A stretch of DNA of 64,000 nt from Manduca sexta (lineage: Eukaryota; Arthropoda; Insecta; Lepidoptera; Sphingidae): NCBI RefSeq assembly GCF_014839805.1, contig NC_051123.1, forward strand, positions 2,896,727 through 2,960,726. Reading direction: 5' to 3'. The notes under the pieces are model-generated. The model saw only the letters and a list, made by a program, of their open reading frames with translations, searched no databases and was not told where the DNA came from. Shown here one piece after another: positions 54,051 to 64,000 of this stretch. The translations under genes and the position numbers were made by a program. The first letter of the stretch is position 1. Each line of letters begins with the position of its first letter.

Positions 54051-55821
54051 GTAAGTTGCATTTTGTTTTTTATTTTGTAATCGGTTTCGTAGATACGCGG
54101 TTATGTGTTTTTTAATTGATCGAAAGTTACTATTTTTAATTTAAACATTTTCTTACGAAGTTTACGTGCCGAGACCGGCTAAGGCGTTTATTATTTCAGC
54201 CAGATTTTTCTAAATGTGATATTGCAATTTCTTAGAACTTTGAATTTTAGTTTAGGTCATCTTCCAATATTAGTAAAATCATAACGTTTTTAACTTCCAA
54301 AAAAAATCTGCTATTACTTATCTAACATTTATTTGAGCATTATATAGGTATGTTAATTTTTTAGCCATCCTAGATTGCATTTCCTAGATTCCGCCATGTG
54401 TGAAGGGTTAGATTTCTGCAGAATCTTAAGTAATATGCATTTCCTAATGCTTATTAGCCTCCTATATATTCCGTTTTCTTACAAAATGTGACCTCAGTTT
54501 TATAGTCTTGTATTCTAAGAGCCTAGCGATTACTTCAGACATGAAGCCTGTTATTTCAATATCTTCAAATCATTTTGCATTTTCGAACGGAAAGACAGAA
54601 AAGCTGTCAGTATTAGAGCGTCTTACTATTTAAATATATCGAAGTAGGTATTTATTTTGCATTATTTGTTAACTGACAGATAAACGGGCTATGCATTGCC
54701 ATGCCGTACCTAGTTATGTACGGAATACAATTATTTATGGACACTTGGTATTTTTATTCGAAGTAGAGGGTGTAAAAGCTTAATACCATCATGTTTAATA
54801 TAGACTAGTAAAATTTTGCAGCAATATATCACGTAATAACTTACAAGTGCGTTTACACTAGCGGCAGTATATCAATAGTTCTATATACATAGGATTTTAT
54901 GAAGTCCTACAAACTTGAAACTGCAAAAATCAGCTTGCCGCGATTATTTATACCAACCATAAAAATTGCTCGAAAGTCGACTCCTGCAAGTTTTCTTGTT
55001 ACTCCAAGCCTCGGTTTAAAAAAGGTTCTAATATCACAAGCATTATTATAAGGTTTATTATATATCATTAATAATCAATCATAATTCTCAATAACGTTGA
55101 TTGAGGTCTGAAAAGCGGAACACGTCATATTATTTGTAAAGAGTATTTTACTTCTTGCTTTAATAATTTTGTCAGTAATTAATATTACAAAATATATTTT
55201 TAAACATCATTGAAGATGATAATATCAGCCAGCTCATGCTGAGCAAAGGCCTACTCTACCATTTAAACTTTAGTTCATAGTAGGAATTAATCTCTGAAGA
55301 AATTAACCGGTTTACAAATTATTTCAAATTCGAAATGTATGCCTGAAACATCAGTAAGTCTCTAGAAACATCAGTAAATTCTACAATATTTTGTTTACTT
55401 TAAATAACTAATTAAATATTTCATTTAAAGTTATAGTTACTCGCGGGCAAAGCCCTTCCCGCAATAAATACCCAAATTACTGCAGTGATTCATACTGCTA
55501 CTTGCAGGACGCCGGCGCCATTAATTTAAAAAACCTGATTATAGAATTCCTTTATGTGCCATGAGAGCAAATTACCTGATTAGATGTATAGCCTATGTTT
55601 TAATACAAGACATGATTATGTGCCAATTTTCATTCAAATCCGTTTAGTTATTTCTACGTTTACTTCTAACAAAAATATGGTTGTATAAACATTTTCTCTA
55701 ATTTTCTCATTTATTCAATTATTTATTAATAAAGTAAGAAGTAAATAACACTCCCTACTAATGACTGTGTTTTTTAAAAAAGTAGGTAGGTATAATATTA
55801 GTATAAGTCATTTCATATCGA

Positions 55822-56105
55822 GCGGCGATAGCCTAGTTGGGTGTGAAACAGACTGCCGAGACAAATGTCCACAAGTTCAAATCCCAAAGGCACACACCTC
55901 TGACTTTACTAAAATGATGTATGTATTCTTTGTGAATTTTTGCTTGCTTTAACGGTGAAGGAAACCTGCATACCTGAGAAGTTCTCTACAGGAATTTCGA
56001 GGGTGTATGGAGTCTAACAATCCGTACTAGACCAGCGTGGTGGACTAAGGCCTAATCCCGCAGTAGTAGAGGAGGCCCGTGCCCAGCAATGGGATGGTAT
56101 ATAAT
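55822..56105 (+). repeat. Family C tRNA-derived SINE
   Basis: GGCGATAGCCTAGTTGGGTG, CCACAAGTTCAAATCCCAAA, TGCTTTAACGGTGAAGGAAA and AGTAGAGGAGGCCCGTGCCC; missing about 15 bp after GGAAA relative to other copies. Confidence 0.75.
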
Positions 56106-56509
56106 ACAGAGCTGATATTATTATTAATTCATATGAAAAGAAAGTTTTAATTTAATGATATTACATCTAATTACGTTAACAAGTTTAATTGTTATTACAT
56201 GTTCCTAATCGAGGTTCAATTAACATGTGTTGTAACGCGACAATGTTGCAACAGTGTAGTGGAGCAGGCTGCTGAGATGAAGGTCTCGGGTTCGATGGAG
56301 TTTGTGGTAATTGGAATCGCGTTCACATAGAGAATCCTTATATTTTTATAAACTGATATTATCCACCGATGTGTATTAGATAGACATCCCATACATAGAT
56401 ACAGGCCTGCGAGCCTAGTGCAAAGAACGCCAGTATTTTTAAAATATGATTGTATCCTAATTATTAATATAAATAAATAAAGAAAAATAATATTATATAC
56501 CCCGTGGAT

Positions 56510-56672
56510 TAATTACATTGTAGCCAGTGTAACTACTGGACATAATAAGACTCAACATTTAATGTCTCAGGATGGCGAGCTCAGTGGAATACCAAACAAT
56601 ACTGTGTAATTCAAAATGTTTTATGATGTTTCTACTGTTTATGGACGGTCGTATCGCTTACCATCAGGATTT
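56510..56672 (-). repeat. Family B dispersed repeat, 5' part
   Basis: TACATTGTAGCCAGTGTAAC, AATGTCTCAGGATGGCGAGC and TTTCTACTGTTTATGGACGG. Confidence 0.65.
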
Positions 56673-57084
56673 ATATATATAATGTATACATCCACGGAAG
56701 GAGAACAGTAAACTGAAAGTAACTTTTTGTCAAAAAAATATGTTCGATCTCTTAATTTTTCCAATGACAAGAGAGGCAATAAAAAGTTACTATTGTCATC
56801 CAACATTCGACGCAATTTCGTTTGTTTTCCAATTGTATTTAATGTGCTTCCCCATTGAATATAAATTGTCTTAACACGCCATGTACCCTAGACCTCCTGT
56901 TTACGGCACATTATCGTCCAACGATGCTTTGTCTATACCGCGAGTACATTATTGCGGGGTCGAAGCAATAACCTAGCAAGGTCTGCGACGCACCGCACAT
57001 AACAATGCGCGTTTTGGGAGCAATGAGCAATGATCGACATTTGTTTTGTAATAATAAAATACATACTATATAAGTAGTATATTG

Positions 57085-57225
57085 AATGCAAAATGTAACT
57101 CTTACTTTTTATGGCTAAACTACTGAACCGATTTTGATGAAATTTAGCATGGAATAATCGTGAATCCCAAGAAAAGTTAATCTACTTTTTAGTTATTTAT
57201 CACAACGACATTCGCCCGGTGATGT
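57085..57225 (+). mobile_element. Helitron-related fragment
   Basis: TAAACTACTGAACCGATTTT, GATGAAATTTAGCATGG and a decayed end ACATTCGCCCGGTGATGTG. Confidence 0.35.
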
Positions 57226-57289
57226 GAAAAAACATATAAGTTAAAAAAAATGCTATCCGGATTTTTTTGAACTGAAACCAAACTGAAAC

Positions 57290-57460
57290 ATTGAATTTGC
57301 TTACCACTGCGTTCGTTGTCCTGAGACCTGGAGTTCTAAATCTTATCAACGCTAACTCATTATGCTGGGTATAATATCCTCAAACTGATTCCAACAGTGC
57401 ACACATCGGCTTAACGGCGTAAATAGACATTACTGAGGTAACTTAGATTCTCGCATAATC
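57290..57460 (+). repeat. Family B dispersed repeat, strongly diverged
   Basis: TTGCTTACCACTGCGTTCGT, GTCCTGAGACCTGGAG and CACATCGGCTTAACGGCGTA; order matches family B. Confidence 0.45.
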
Positions 57461-57514
57461 TAGGAAGATAATGTAAAAGTCTCCTATAAATATAGTGTTA
57501 TTTTTTTTTGTATG

Positions 57515-57745
57515 TTCCCCTGTTGTCAATACAGGGAGAACCTGCGAATTGGATACTGGATTCCCTCGGCTTAACGACAACAGGGCTACATAGAAGAGGG
57601 AGGGAGGGAAGAGGATGGGATTGGGGGAGGCTGGTATAGTTGTGGCAACTGACGAGGGATAATCATCGCTCGTCGACAATATATGCACACTACTCCACTT
57701 ACCATTAGGTGTGGCGGGGTCAGTTTGTCATGCCCGTATCAAAAA
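57515..57745. repeat. Family H fragment joined to a family A 3' end
   Basis: The first half (CAGGGAGAACCTGCGAATTG, GAAGAGGATGGGATTGGGG) matches family H in reverse. The second half (ACTGACGAGGGATAATCATC, CACTTACCATTAGGTGTGGC) is family A forward, so the two are joined head to tail or rearranged. Confidence 0.45.
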
Positions 57746-57998
57746 AAATCGCACACTGCGTACTTTCAATAATATAAATCCGTTTCAATTAAAAACGTGT
57801 ACAGGCGATTTGAAGCTTTGACTTTGTTCAATACTTTTGAAACTGAATATTATTAAAATGAATAAACTCTTAGTTTACGGAACGCATATCCTTATGCGCT
57901 TCAACTTTCTCAAACCACTTGTTACGTACGTTGTTACGCTAGGTAAACGATCCGCAACACGGTCAGTAGTACGTTTCAACCGAGGGTTTATACTAAAC

Positions 57999-58290
57999 CT
58001 AGCTGTGCTCGCGGCTTTGCCCGCGTGGAAATCAGTGTGTCAAAGGTTTTTCCACGTAAATCCCGACCCACGAGATTTTTTACAACCACCCGACCTCTTC
58101 AACAGTAATCGTTATATTTCAATCAATTTACATAAAATCGTAATGAATTAATAACCTAAAGCTTCTTCAAGAATTGCACTATCTTTTAGTGTAAACCGTA
58201 CGAAAATCCATTCAGTAGATTTTGAGACAATCGATCACATACAGACAGACAGCTTTTGGAGAATTTGTTTTATACATAATGTTCTAAATT
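57999..58290 (-). mobile_element. Helitron-related element, 3' end present
   Basis: CTAG at 57999-58002 and CTCGCGGCTTTGCCCGCG hairpin complement, then AATCCCGACCCACGAGATTT and CACATACAGACAGACAGC. Same family as 24055-24300. The 5' end is unclear. Confidence 0.55.
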
Positions 58291-58404
58291 AACATTATAT
58301 ATAAAAAAAGAGATTAGTATATATTAATATATATATTCTATTGATATATATTATCAAGAGTTTCTGCGTTTACTTCTAACTGCCAAGCATCACCTTTTCC
58401 TTCA

Positions 58405-58600
58405 CGAGACGACTAATGCTTTAAGGTATTGGGTTCGAATTACATGTCGAGCCAAGTGATATTGAATCTGGAATTTGTCCTCGATGCGGCGGTAAGCTTG
58501 TCGTTTATAATATTATGGGACGAATTCACATGGCGAAAAGTGCGTAGACTATGTGCCCAGCTGTCTTCTTTCGTAGTTAAAAGGCGTGAGTTTATACACA
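58405..58600 (-). repeat. Family G SINE-like repeat, diverged
   Basis: AGGTATTGGGTTCGAATTAC (B-box-like), GAGCCAAGTGATATTGAATC and ATATTATGGGACGAATTCAC. Confidence 0.5.
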
Positions 58601-58667
58601 AATACAAACATTATATAGTTCGAAATAAAATAAGTTTTCGGAATTTATCGGTGTTTTTGATATTTTA

Positions 58668-58800
58668 ATTTTTCTCCCGACGTTTCCAAGACTTTACAGC
58701 TTTCCTAGTCCCGGGGCGAACTGGTGTATTGGTGGTCCAAAAAGTCAACGTTACGATATCTACCTATATTTTGCAATTATACTTTTTTTTTCAATTTAGT
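58668..58800 (+). repeat. Family I dispersed repeat
   Basis: TTTTTCTCCCGACGTTTCCA, GGTCCAAAAAGTCAACGTTA and ATCTACCTATATTTTGCAAT. Confidence 0.5.
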
Positions 58801-59203
58801 TGATGTTCCGATTTATTCAGAATAAGCTGCCAGTGTCTAACTCAGCTGAAGTCTATTTCGATGTTTAACATTCGCGTAAACAAAAGAAATCATTATATTT
58901 ATAGTTTCCAAGATAATACTCCTAAAAAGTACGATTACTATTAAGATAGTATTTTCGAAGTACCGATAAACAGTAACTATATATTCATGCCACACACCGA
59001 CATGTGGCATGAGGTTTAAAATTCGCGATGCGCGCGCAGTGCACCCACCTTGACCCAGTGGAGCCGCCTCATTCTAGTTAGATAATAGCATTCGTTTTAC
59101 GTAAATTATCAGGTACGCAGTAGGTTTATACTAGGCATATAAAAGAAAGTTCGATTTATAGAATTGCACATAAAATAAATCAATTATTTAATAACAAACG
59201 CGA

Positions 59204-59326
59204 CACGAAGGTACGTTTCGTTTGATTATGATGTTTGTGATTGGACGAGATACTAAAGTGAGTCACGTGCTTGTCTCTCGACCAATCACAGCAAAACGAC
59301 ACTGACTTTCGTGGCGTATTTTTTAT
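59204..59326 (+). mobile_element. Palindromic MITE-like element with paired CCAAT boxes, second copy
   Basis: ACGCGACACGAAGGTACGTT, TGTGATTGGACGAGA, TCTCTCGACCAATCACAGCA, AAAACGACACTGACTTTCGT. The outermost ends CGACACGAAGG / CTTTCGTGGCG are also paired. Confidence 0.6.
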
Positions 59327-59834
59327 ATTCTAAGGGTATAGAACTTTGTATTTCGAACCGGGTTAAACCTAAGCGGTCTTTATCTTCAGACATTGCATTT
59401 TAAGTGTTATAAATCCAAGTAATTATACGATTTTTATTCATACTGAATTCACCAGAGCATTGTGTTAGTTCGTAGCGAGATATACATTGTGGTGATACCT
59501 ATACAACCGCAGCCTCACCTACGAGAAAGTAACTAGGAATTGTGAGACGTATGTTTCTGATTGACGAGCGTAGGTAGTGCAATAATATTGTTACTAGGTT
59601 GCAATGGCAAAGGGTCAATATAAGCGGCTTCCCGCCAGCGACCCTTTTCGTAATTAACTTAGAATCTAATTATCATTAGAAAGAATTGCAAACCGCATTT
59701 ATGCATATTAGTATTTATATGATTTGTTGAGTTCCCGCTCGGAAAATTTCACCCTTTACCACAGCTAGGTAGATATAGTTAGTAGGTAGTCGTGCTACCA
59801 TCAGGCAGCTTGCTCTGGTCATTCATTTATATAA

Positions 59835-60533
59835 ATAAAAAAGTAAAAAAAATTTTTAAGTTAAACGGTTTTATATTGCAGATAAATTTACTAAAAGCTA
59901 AAAAATAATTTCATGGATACAGTCATGGGTACCAATATGTATACATTGTTATATTTCCAAAATAAAGTAACTCGTAACCTACTCACTTTCTGGAAATATC
60001 TATGGTCACATAAATTCCTAAAAATGCAATATACATTTATGTAAACACCTATGACAAAAGATGTCATTTTGAAATATACAAATTTTAAACATATGCATTG
60101 ATAAAACTAAAATAAAATCGTGGGGCACGTCCAATATCTAAAACTATCAAAGATTATCTTAAAGTTATCATTTCATTATTCAATGAATATGATACAGTTA
60201 ATCCCAAGGTCATCCAAAATTCATTTAAAGTGGACGTGCCCCACGATTTTATTTTAGTTTAATCAATGCATATGTTTAAAATTTGTATATTTCAAAATGA
60301 CATCTTTTGTCATAGGTGTTTACATAAATGTATATTGCATTTTTAGGAATTTATGTGACCATAGATATTTCCAGAAAGTGAGTAGGTTACGAGTTACTTT
60401 ATTTTGGAAATATAACAATGTATACATATTGGTACCCATGACTGTATCCATGAAATTATTTTTTAGCTTTTAGTAAATTTATCTGCAATATAAAACCGTT
60501 TAACTTAAAATTTTTTTTACTTTTTTATTTTTA
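59835..60533. mobile_element. Foldback element with nearly identical 0.3-kb inverted arms
   Basis: The left arm 59835-60133 and right arm 60231-60533 are reverse complements with only a few differences that I can find by eye (one is near 60100 against 60264). The spacer 60134-60230 is 97 bp. Inner ends are CGTGGGGCACGTCCA and its complement; outer ends are rich in A and T. No coding capacity. The near-identity suggests recent insertion or ongoing arm correction. Confidence 0.8.
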
Positions 60534-60538
60534 AGTTT

Positions 60539-61132
60539 TTAGTTTGTATTTCTCATTCTATTCAATTCGTTGAGTGCCTCATTATTGCAAGGTTTCTTGC
60601 CTGTTAGTTTATTGCAGTCAAACTCTTCAATACATTTTATTTTATGCACCGTGGAAGCCCAAGACAATATTAAGGGCAACATTCGTCTTTCAGCCGTCCC
60701 GTAATTAAACTTGGCTGGAAACTGTATGGCTTTCGGGTGTATAAGATGTACGCCGTCTCTTGCAAAGTCGATTCGAACCGAAGGTACGTCTGTTGCGTAC
60801 ATCTGAGTTCGACGAAATAGGGACCAAACGATTTCGTTGATATATCCTATAGCGCCATTAACTAATCCCATTGAAACGTCAATATTGGACCGCAACATGA
60901 CTTTTGCTCCCACAAATATTTCTAATTCTGCTGGTAAGCCCCCAGTCTTATTGATATCAGCTGGTATTAGTGTTTCTGTTTTTTTTTTTGTGTGTTTTGT
61001 ATTTTTTTCTGCTTTTTTTGTGTTTTTATTTTTTGTAGAATTTGTTGTTACCATTTTGTTCCCACGAGGACTGGACATTTTTACGGTCGACCCCCCAGAG
61101 GTCCAATAGAGGGGCAAGGCTATGTACAACAA
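60539..61132 (-). pseudogene. Pif1/Helitron-type DNA helicase, C-terminal remnant
   Basis: Reads right to left. After about 55 Lys/Thr-rich residues with no helicase match come GGLPAELEIFVGAKVMLRSN, GLVNGAIGYINEI, PSVRIDF and RRMLPLILSWASTVHK, the last blocks of Pif1-like helicases. In the family STVHK is followed by MQG and later VALSRV (motif VI). Here STVHK goes straight into KCIEEFDCNKLTGKKPC, the usual very C-terminus, so motif VI has been deleted. The ATP-binding half is also absent. It cannot unwind DNA. A foldback element starts about 6 bases beyond its stop codon. The source is either a Helitron or a host Pif1-like gene family; the Helitron-rich window favours the former. Confidence 0.65.
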
Positions 61133-61149
61133 GATGTGCCTGAATCTTG

Positions 61150-61300
61150 AGGGGAAAACGCTAACGACATATCATTTTTATCCACCCTAATGCCATACAG
61201 TTCTCGGCGCGCTTTTACCTTTTACCTTAACTTGGGTGGTGTTCCCCTAGCGAGGTATCATTTTTAGCCACCCTAACGCCACACAGTCCTCGACAGGATA
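61150..61300. repeat. Two diverged tandem units
   Basis: ATATCATTTTTATCCACCCT then ATGCCATACAGTTCTCGG recurs as GTATCATTTTTAGCCACCCT then CGCCACACAGTCCTCGAC, about 83 bp apart. Confidence 0.5.
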
Positions 61301-61318
61301 CTAGATCTTCACTTGGGT

Positions 61319-61560
61319 GGGAGATTCATATTGTAATTTTGTATAGTATACTGTATTATCCTTACCAAGCCCTTTATTTTGATACCCATATTGATGGGAT
61401 TGAAAACTACATTATCCGCCATTTTGTAGCAGTGGCCATCTTTGATTTTGTATAGTGCACTGAATTCTACTTGACAAGCCCTTTCATTTGATATCCATAT
61501 TGATGGGATTGAAAACAACTAAGTTGTCCGCCATCTTGTAGCGGCAGCCATCTTGGATTC
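61319..61560. repeat. Two tandem units of about 117 bp
   Basis: AAGCCCTTTATTTTGATACC, CATATTGATGGGATTGAAAA, CCGCCATTTTGTAGC recurs as AAGCCCTTTCATTTGATATC, CATATTGATGGGATTGAAAA, CCGCCATCTTGTAGC. A common insect mobile-element motif. Confidence 0.6.
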
Positions 61561-61721
61561 ACAATAATATTGAATATGGATAATTGTATTGTCACCAGAA
61601 TCAAAGGCGTATACCAAATTTCAGATCAATCGGTTAACGGGAAGAGGGTTAAATTTCAATTACTAAATTTGACCCAAACAAACAAACGGGGTGAGCTAAA
61701 TAAAACCGTTTAAAAACAAGC

Positions 61722-62062
61722 TGACCCGCCGAACTTCGTACCGTTTAACAGTCGACATATTGACATTAATATTTATATGATACTAACGTCATTCAAATGT
61801 TTTGCCTTCCCGGAAACCCTCCACTAACACTTAAACTTTACGGTATGGAATTAAAGTTCAAATTGACTTTTAAGTATTATTACGAATCTTTTGTATGGGA
61901 ATATAGAAAAGTGTTCAGACTTTTTCAGGCAATTTTTTTAATTTTTATCTCCGTGACAACCATACTCGTACTTCAAGGAATATTACAAAAAAAAGAATTA
62001 ACGAGATCGGTTCAACTGCTCTCGAGATTTGAGCTTAGAAAAATATTCAGCGATTTATTTTT
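61722..62062 (+). repeat. Family K dispersed repeat
   Basis: AGCTGACCCGCCGAACTTCG, TACCGTTTAACAGTCGAC, TTTTGCCTTCCCGGAAACCC and a 3' end TTCGAGCTGAGAA-like (GAGATTTGAGCTTAGAAAAA). Same order as 52073-51700. Confidence 0.55.
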
Positions 62063-62317
62063 ATATTATAGATACAAAAATTAATAAAGAAAACCCCGCG
62101 AGTTAAACTGTATATGAAGTGAAAGACCATAGGCGACTATGTACCAAGACGAGCGTTTTGTAAGATGACCTTCATAATTTCGCAGCCATGGTAGATTGGG
62201 CCACGTTTGAGCAACGCACTGGTTCTTTCGCCTGTCATCTCTAGTGCGCAATCTGTTTGGACATGCATTGGCGCCAGGTGAACCCTGGTTATAGCATTTT
62301 TTATACGGCAGAGCGAC

Positions 62318-62532
62318 CACACTGTACGTGGTAGTAAAAGGGGATCCAATAGAATAATGATTGACGAGTGATGGTTAGCCCTCGAACGATACAATTTGCC
62401 GGCCTGTTGGAACCGGATATACACAGGCTGATCCCGGAACGCGACACAATAACGAGGGCCCCGATGGCGGATTTTACCATCTTGTGTGCAGTGGTAGCTA
62501 TCCGGGTGGTTATAAAATATATCCTACCACTG
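62318..62532 (-). repeat. Family A dispersed repeat
   Basis: Reverse copy with GGGGATCCAATAGAATAATG, GCCGGCCTGTTGGAACCGGA, TGATCCCGGAACGCGACACA and TAGCTATCCGGGTGGTTATA. Confidence 0.7.
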
Positions 62533-62574
62533 TATAACGTAGTGACGTAAGAAAATTGAATCTCTCCGAGGCGA

Positions 62575-62845
62575 ATTTTGGCCACGGCGGCCAGTCTGAA
62601 CGTACATCAGCCAAATACGCAAGAGGTAGTATAGTGCACAAGTGTGTACGCAATACACAGGTGCACTCTCTGTTCGCTCACTCTTATAGTCTGGTGAGAC
62701 GGCAATCCGACATGACCGGAGAAAGATCAGGCGCAGGACCAAGGTGCTTTCGGAGGCACGGGGGTATCACACTGCCAACTTCCCGACTCCGAGCTGCGAC
62801 TCAGTAATTTTTGTTAAAATAGAATAACCCAATCACAATAAAGGT
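62575..62845 (+). repeat. SINE-like repeat related to family G (long form)
   Basis: CACAAGTGTGTACGCAATAC, GTCTGGTGAGACGGCAATCC, GACATGACCGGAGAAAGATC, CTTTCGGAGGCACGGGGGTA and TTCCCGACTCCGAGCTGCGA, then AGAATAACCCAAT as in family G. Confidence 0.5.
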
Positions 62846-64000
62846 TGCGCATCTTCAAAATATTGAGAGAAAATTATGATATAAAAAACAGCGGTAAAAT
62901 CCGAAAAGTTGTTTTATTTCAACATAGATGTCGTTGTATTTATTCCATAAAATTCGCTGTTAATGAGAGACACAATCAAAAAGCAAACTCGAGTCCTGCC
63001 AGGCTAAGATGCGCGCCACTACAAAATTTTGTCGACACTTTTTCTCGTGTTTATATCGTTTATCTCTATCAGTCTTATAAACTTGTTTTAGCGTTAATAG
63101 CTTAAGAATTGCTTAAATAGCGGTCAAAAACATCACCGATTTCCTAGTTTAAACCTTATTAAGAGGCAAGATGGCGGGTTTTGACTTACAGCTGATCGAG
63201 TAAATTTGTCTTTTAACTAAGCATAGCTTTGCGAATTTTTTATAAGTAAGACTGTGTATGTCTACCGACACTAACATGTGTGCTCATTTTCTCGACTTAT
63301 TCTGTATAAAATAGGGAAAACAGTAAATGTTATTTATCTGCGGCATTTTTTGTCTACAAACCCAAAGAGAGTAGTGGCACATACTATCAAATCTGTCTGT
63401 AAAAACCTAGCCCAATAATCCGTATACCGGTTTGGCACGAGGCACCACTTTAACTCACATTACACAATGCAAACAAACAGCTCCTTGACCTTCTGTTGAA
63501 ATGTTCTCGTGGGAAGTTACCACGGCTACTGTTTTAGGAAATTTCCAGGTTTTTTAGGTCACGCATAAATTATTACGCTTTTACGCTGATGGTTATTTAT
63601 TTATTAATATTTAATTTATTTAAAAATATGCAAGAAAGCTTATATTGTATAAAAATATTCATTAATCTATTTGTACCACAGCAGGGCAAAGGCTACCGTA
63701 CCGATCTTTCAACTCGGTGTTTAAAGCTCTCCGCTGCTAAAAATTAAAGTTCACATAAAATATAATAATCTAATATTTCTATCTCGCTCGCACATCACAT
63801 CGAAATACAGGTGACGTCCTTCATAAATCATGCATCTCTATTAACACTTACGCATTTCACCGAATTTCAAACACCTAAGATTTCTGAATGGATAATAATA
63901 ATTCTTAATTCAATTTCGGATAACTTACTATTCATAATAGACCCAAGTTATGCTAGCTTATATCTTTACTTTATGTTATATCGCTAACAATAACACAAAT

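Larger units (their letters stand above)
54051..64000. other. Probable gene D intron plus repeat-rich DNA to the right edge
   Basis: Beyond the listed repeats and the helicase remnant I find no exon. 54051-55800, 58800-59200 and 62850-64000 are AT-rich with no recognisable element, except a decayed Helitron-like patch near 55440-55680 (ACTCGCGGGCAAAGCCC). Confidence 0.45.

Noticed and set aside
59040..59085. Reverse-strand ATG with a GTGGGT donor (MRRLHWVK)
   Set aside because: Only eight codons, no signal-peptide character and no partner exon.
60837..61109. Forward 90-codon frame opposite the helicase remnant
   Set aside because: Antisense of conserved helicase codons and of a Lys-rich run, which gives an artificial Phe/Val-rich frame.
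63171..63203. ATGGCGGG start in good context (MAGFDLQLIE, then stop)
   Set aside because: Ten codons, with no donor that would extend it.

Overview
This window looks like nuclear DNA from a moth or butterfly (Lepidoptera). It is AT-rich. Its few genes are split by long introns. Introns and intergenic DNA are packed with dispersed repeats of the kinds usual in Lepidoptera: tRNA-derived SINE-like units, Helitrons ending in a GC hairpin plus CTAG, short inverted-repeat elements and LINE tails. There is no bacterial, organellar or free-virus gene layout. The species cannot be named from the sequence.

Layout. (1) 1-878: the 3' part of a + strand gene entering from the left edge. (2) 2750-16014, +: gene A, built from a non-coding first exon and four coding exons, predicted to encode a 323-residue secreted protein that I do not recognise. 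(3) 19462-22628, +: gene E, with an Inr/DPE core promoter and small introns. It encodes the N-terminal, C2HC-bearing region found in front of Polinton/virus-type family B DNA polymerases, without exonuclease or polymerase domains, and it is split by a 1045-bp Helitron. (4) 31197-46284, -: gene B, three coding exons, a predicted 200-residue secreted protein with a hydrophobic C-terminus. (5) 48708-49850, +: gene C, an intronless 380-codon orphan with two CxxC pairs. (6) 53891-54050, +: gene D, a promoter plus a signal-peptide exon whose later exons were not found. (7) 54051-64000: repeats, including a Pif1/Helitron-type helicase remnant beside a long foldback element.

Genes B and D point away from each other, with gene C between them. 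Each has, about 1.0-1.2 kb upstream, one copy of a 123-128-bp inverted duplicate that contains a TCAGT initiator and a possible splice donor 62 bases downstream. Gene A and gene B each begin with a short signal-peptide exon, as does gene D. All three encode small secretory-pathway proteins of unknown function, but I see no convincing sequence similarity among them.

Mobile elements are the richest part of the window: three Helitrons with both ends visible, a 500-bp PIF/Harbinger derivative that keeps a transposase-like N-terminus, a 320-bp TAA-flanked inverted-repeat element, a 169-bp TTAA-flanked piggyBac-type element, two copies of a CCAAT-bearing palindrome, a 0.7-kb foldback with nearly identical 0.3-kb arms, a GC-rich retrotransposon insert with a 15-bp target duplication, and at least 13 copies of one family (here family A). 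All exon joins are my own reading of splice sites and phase; no transcript or database evidence was available.
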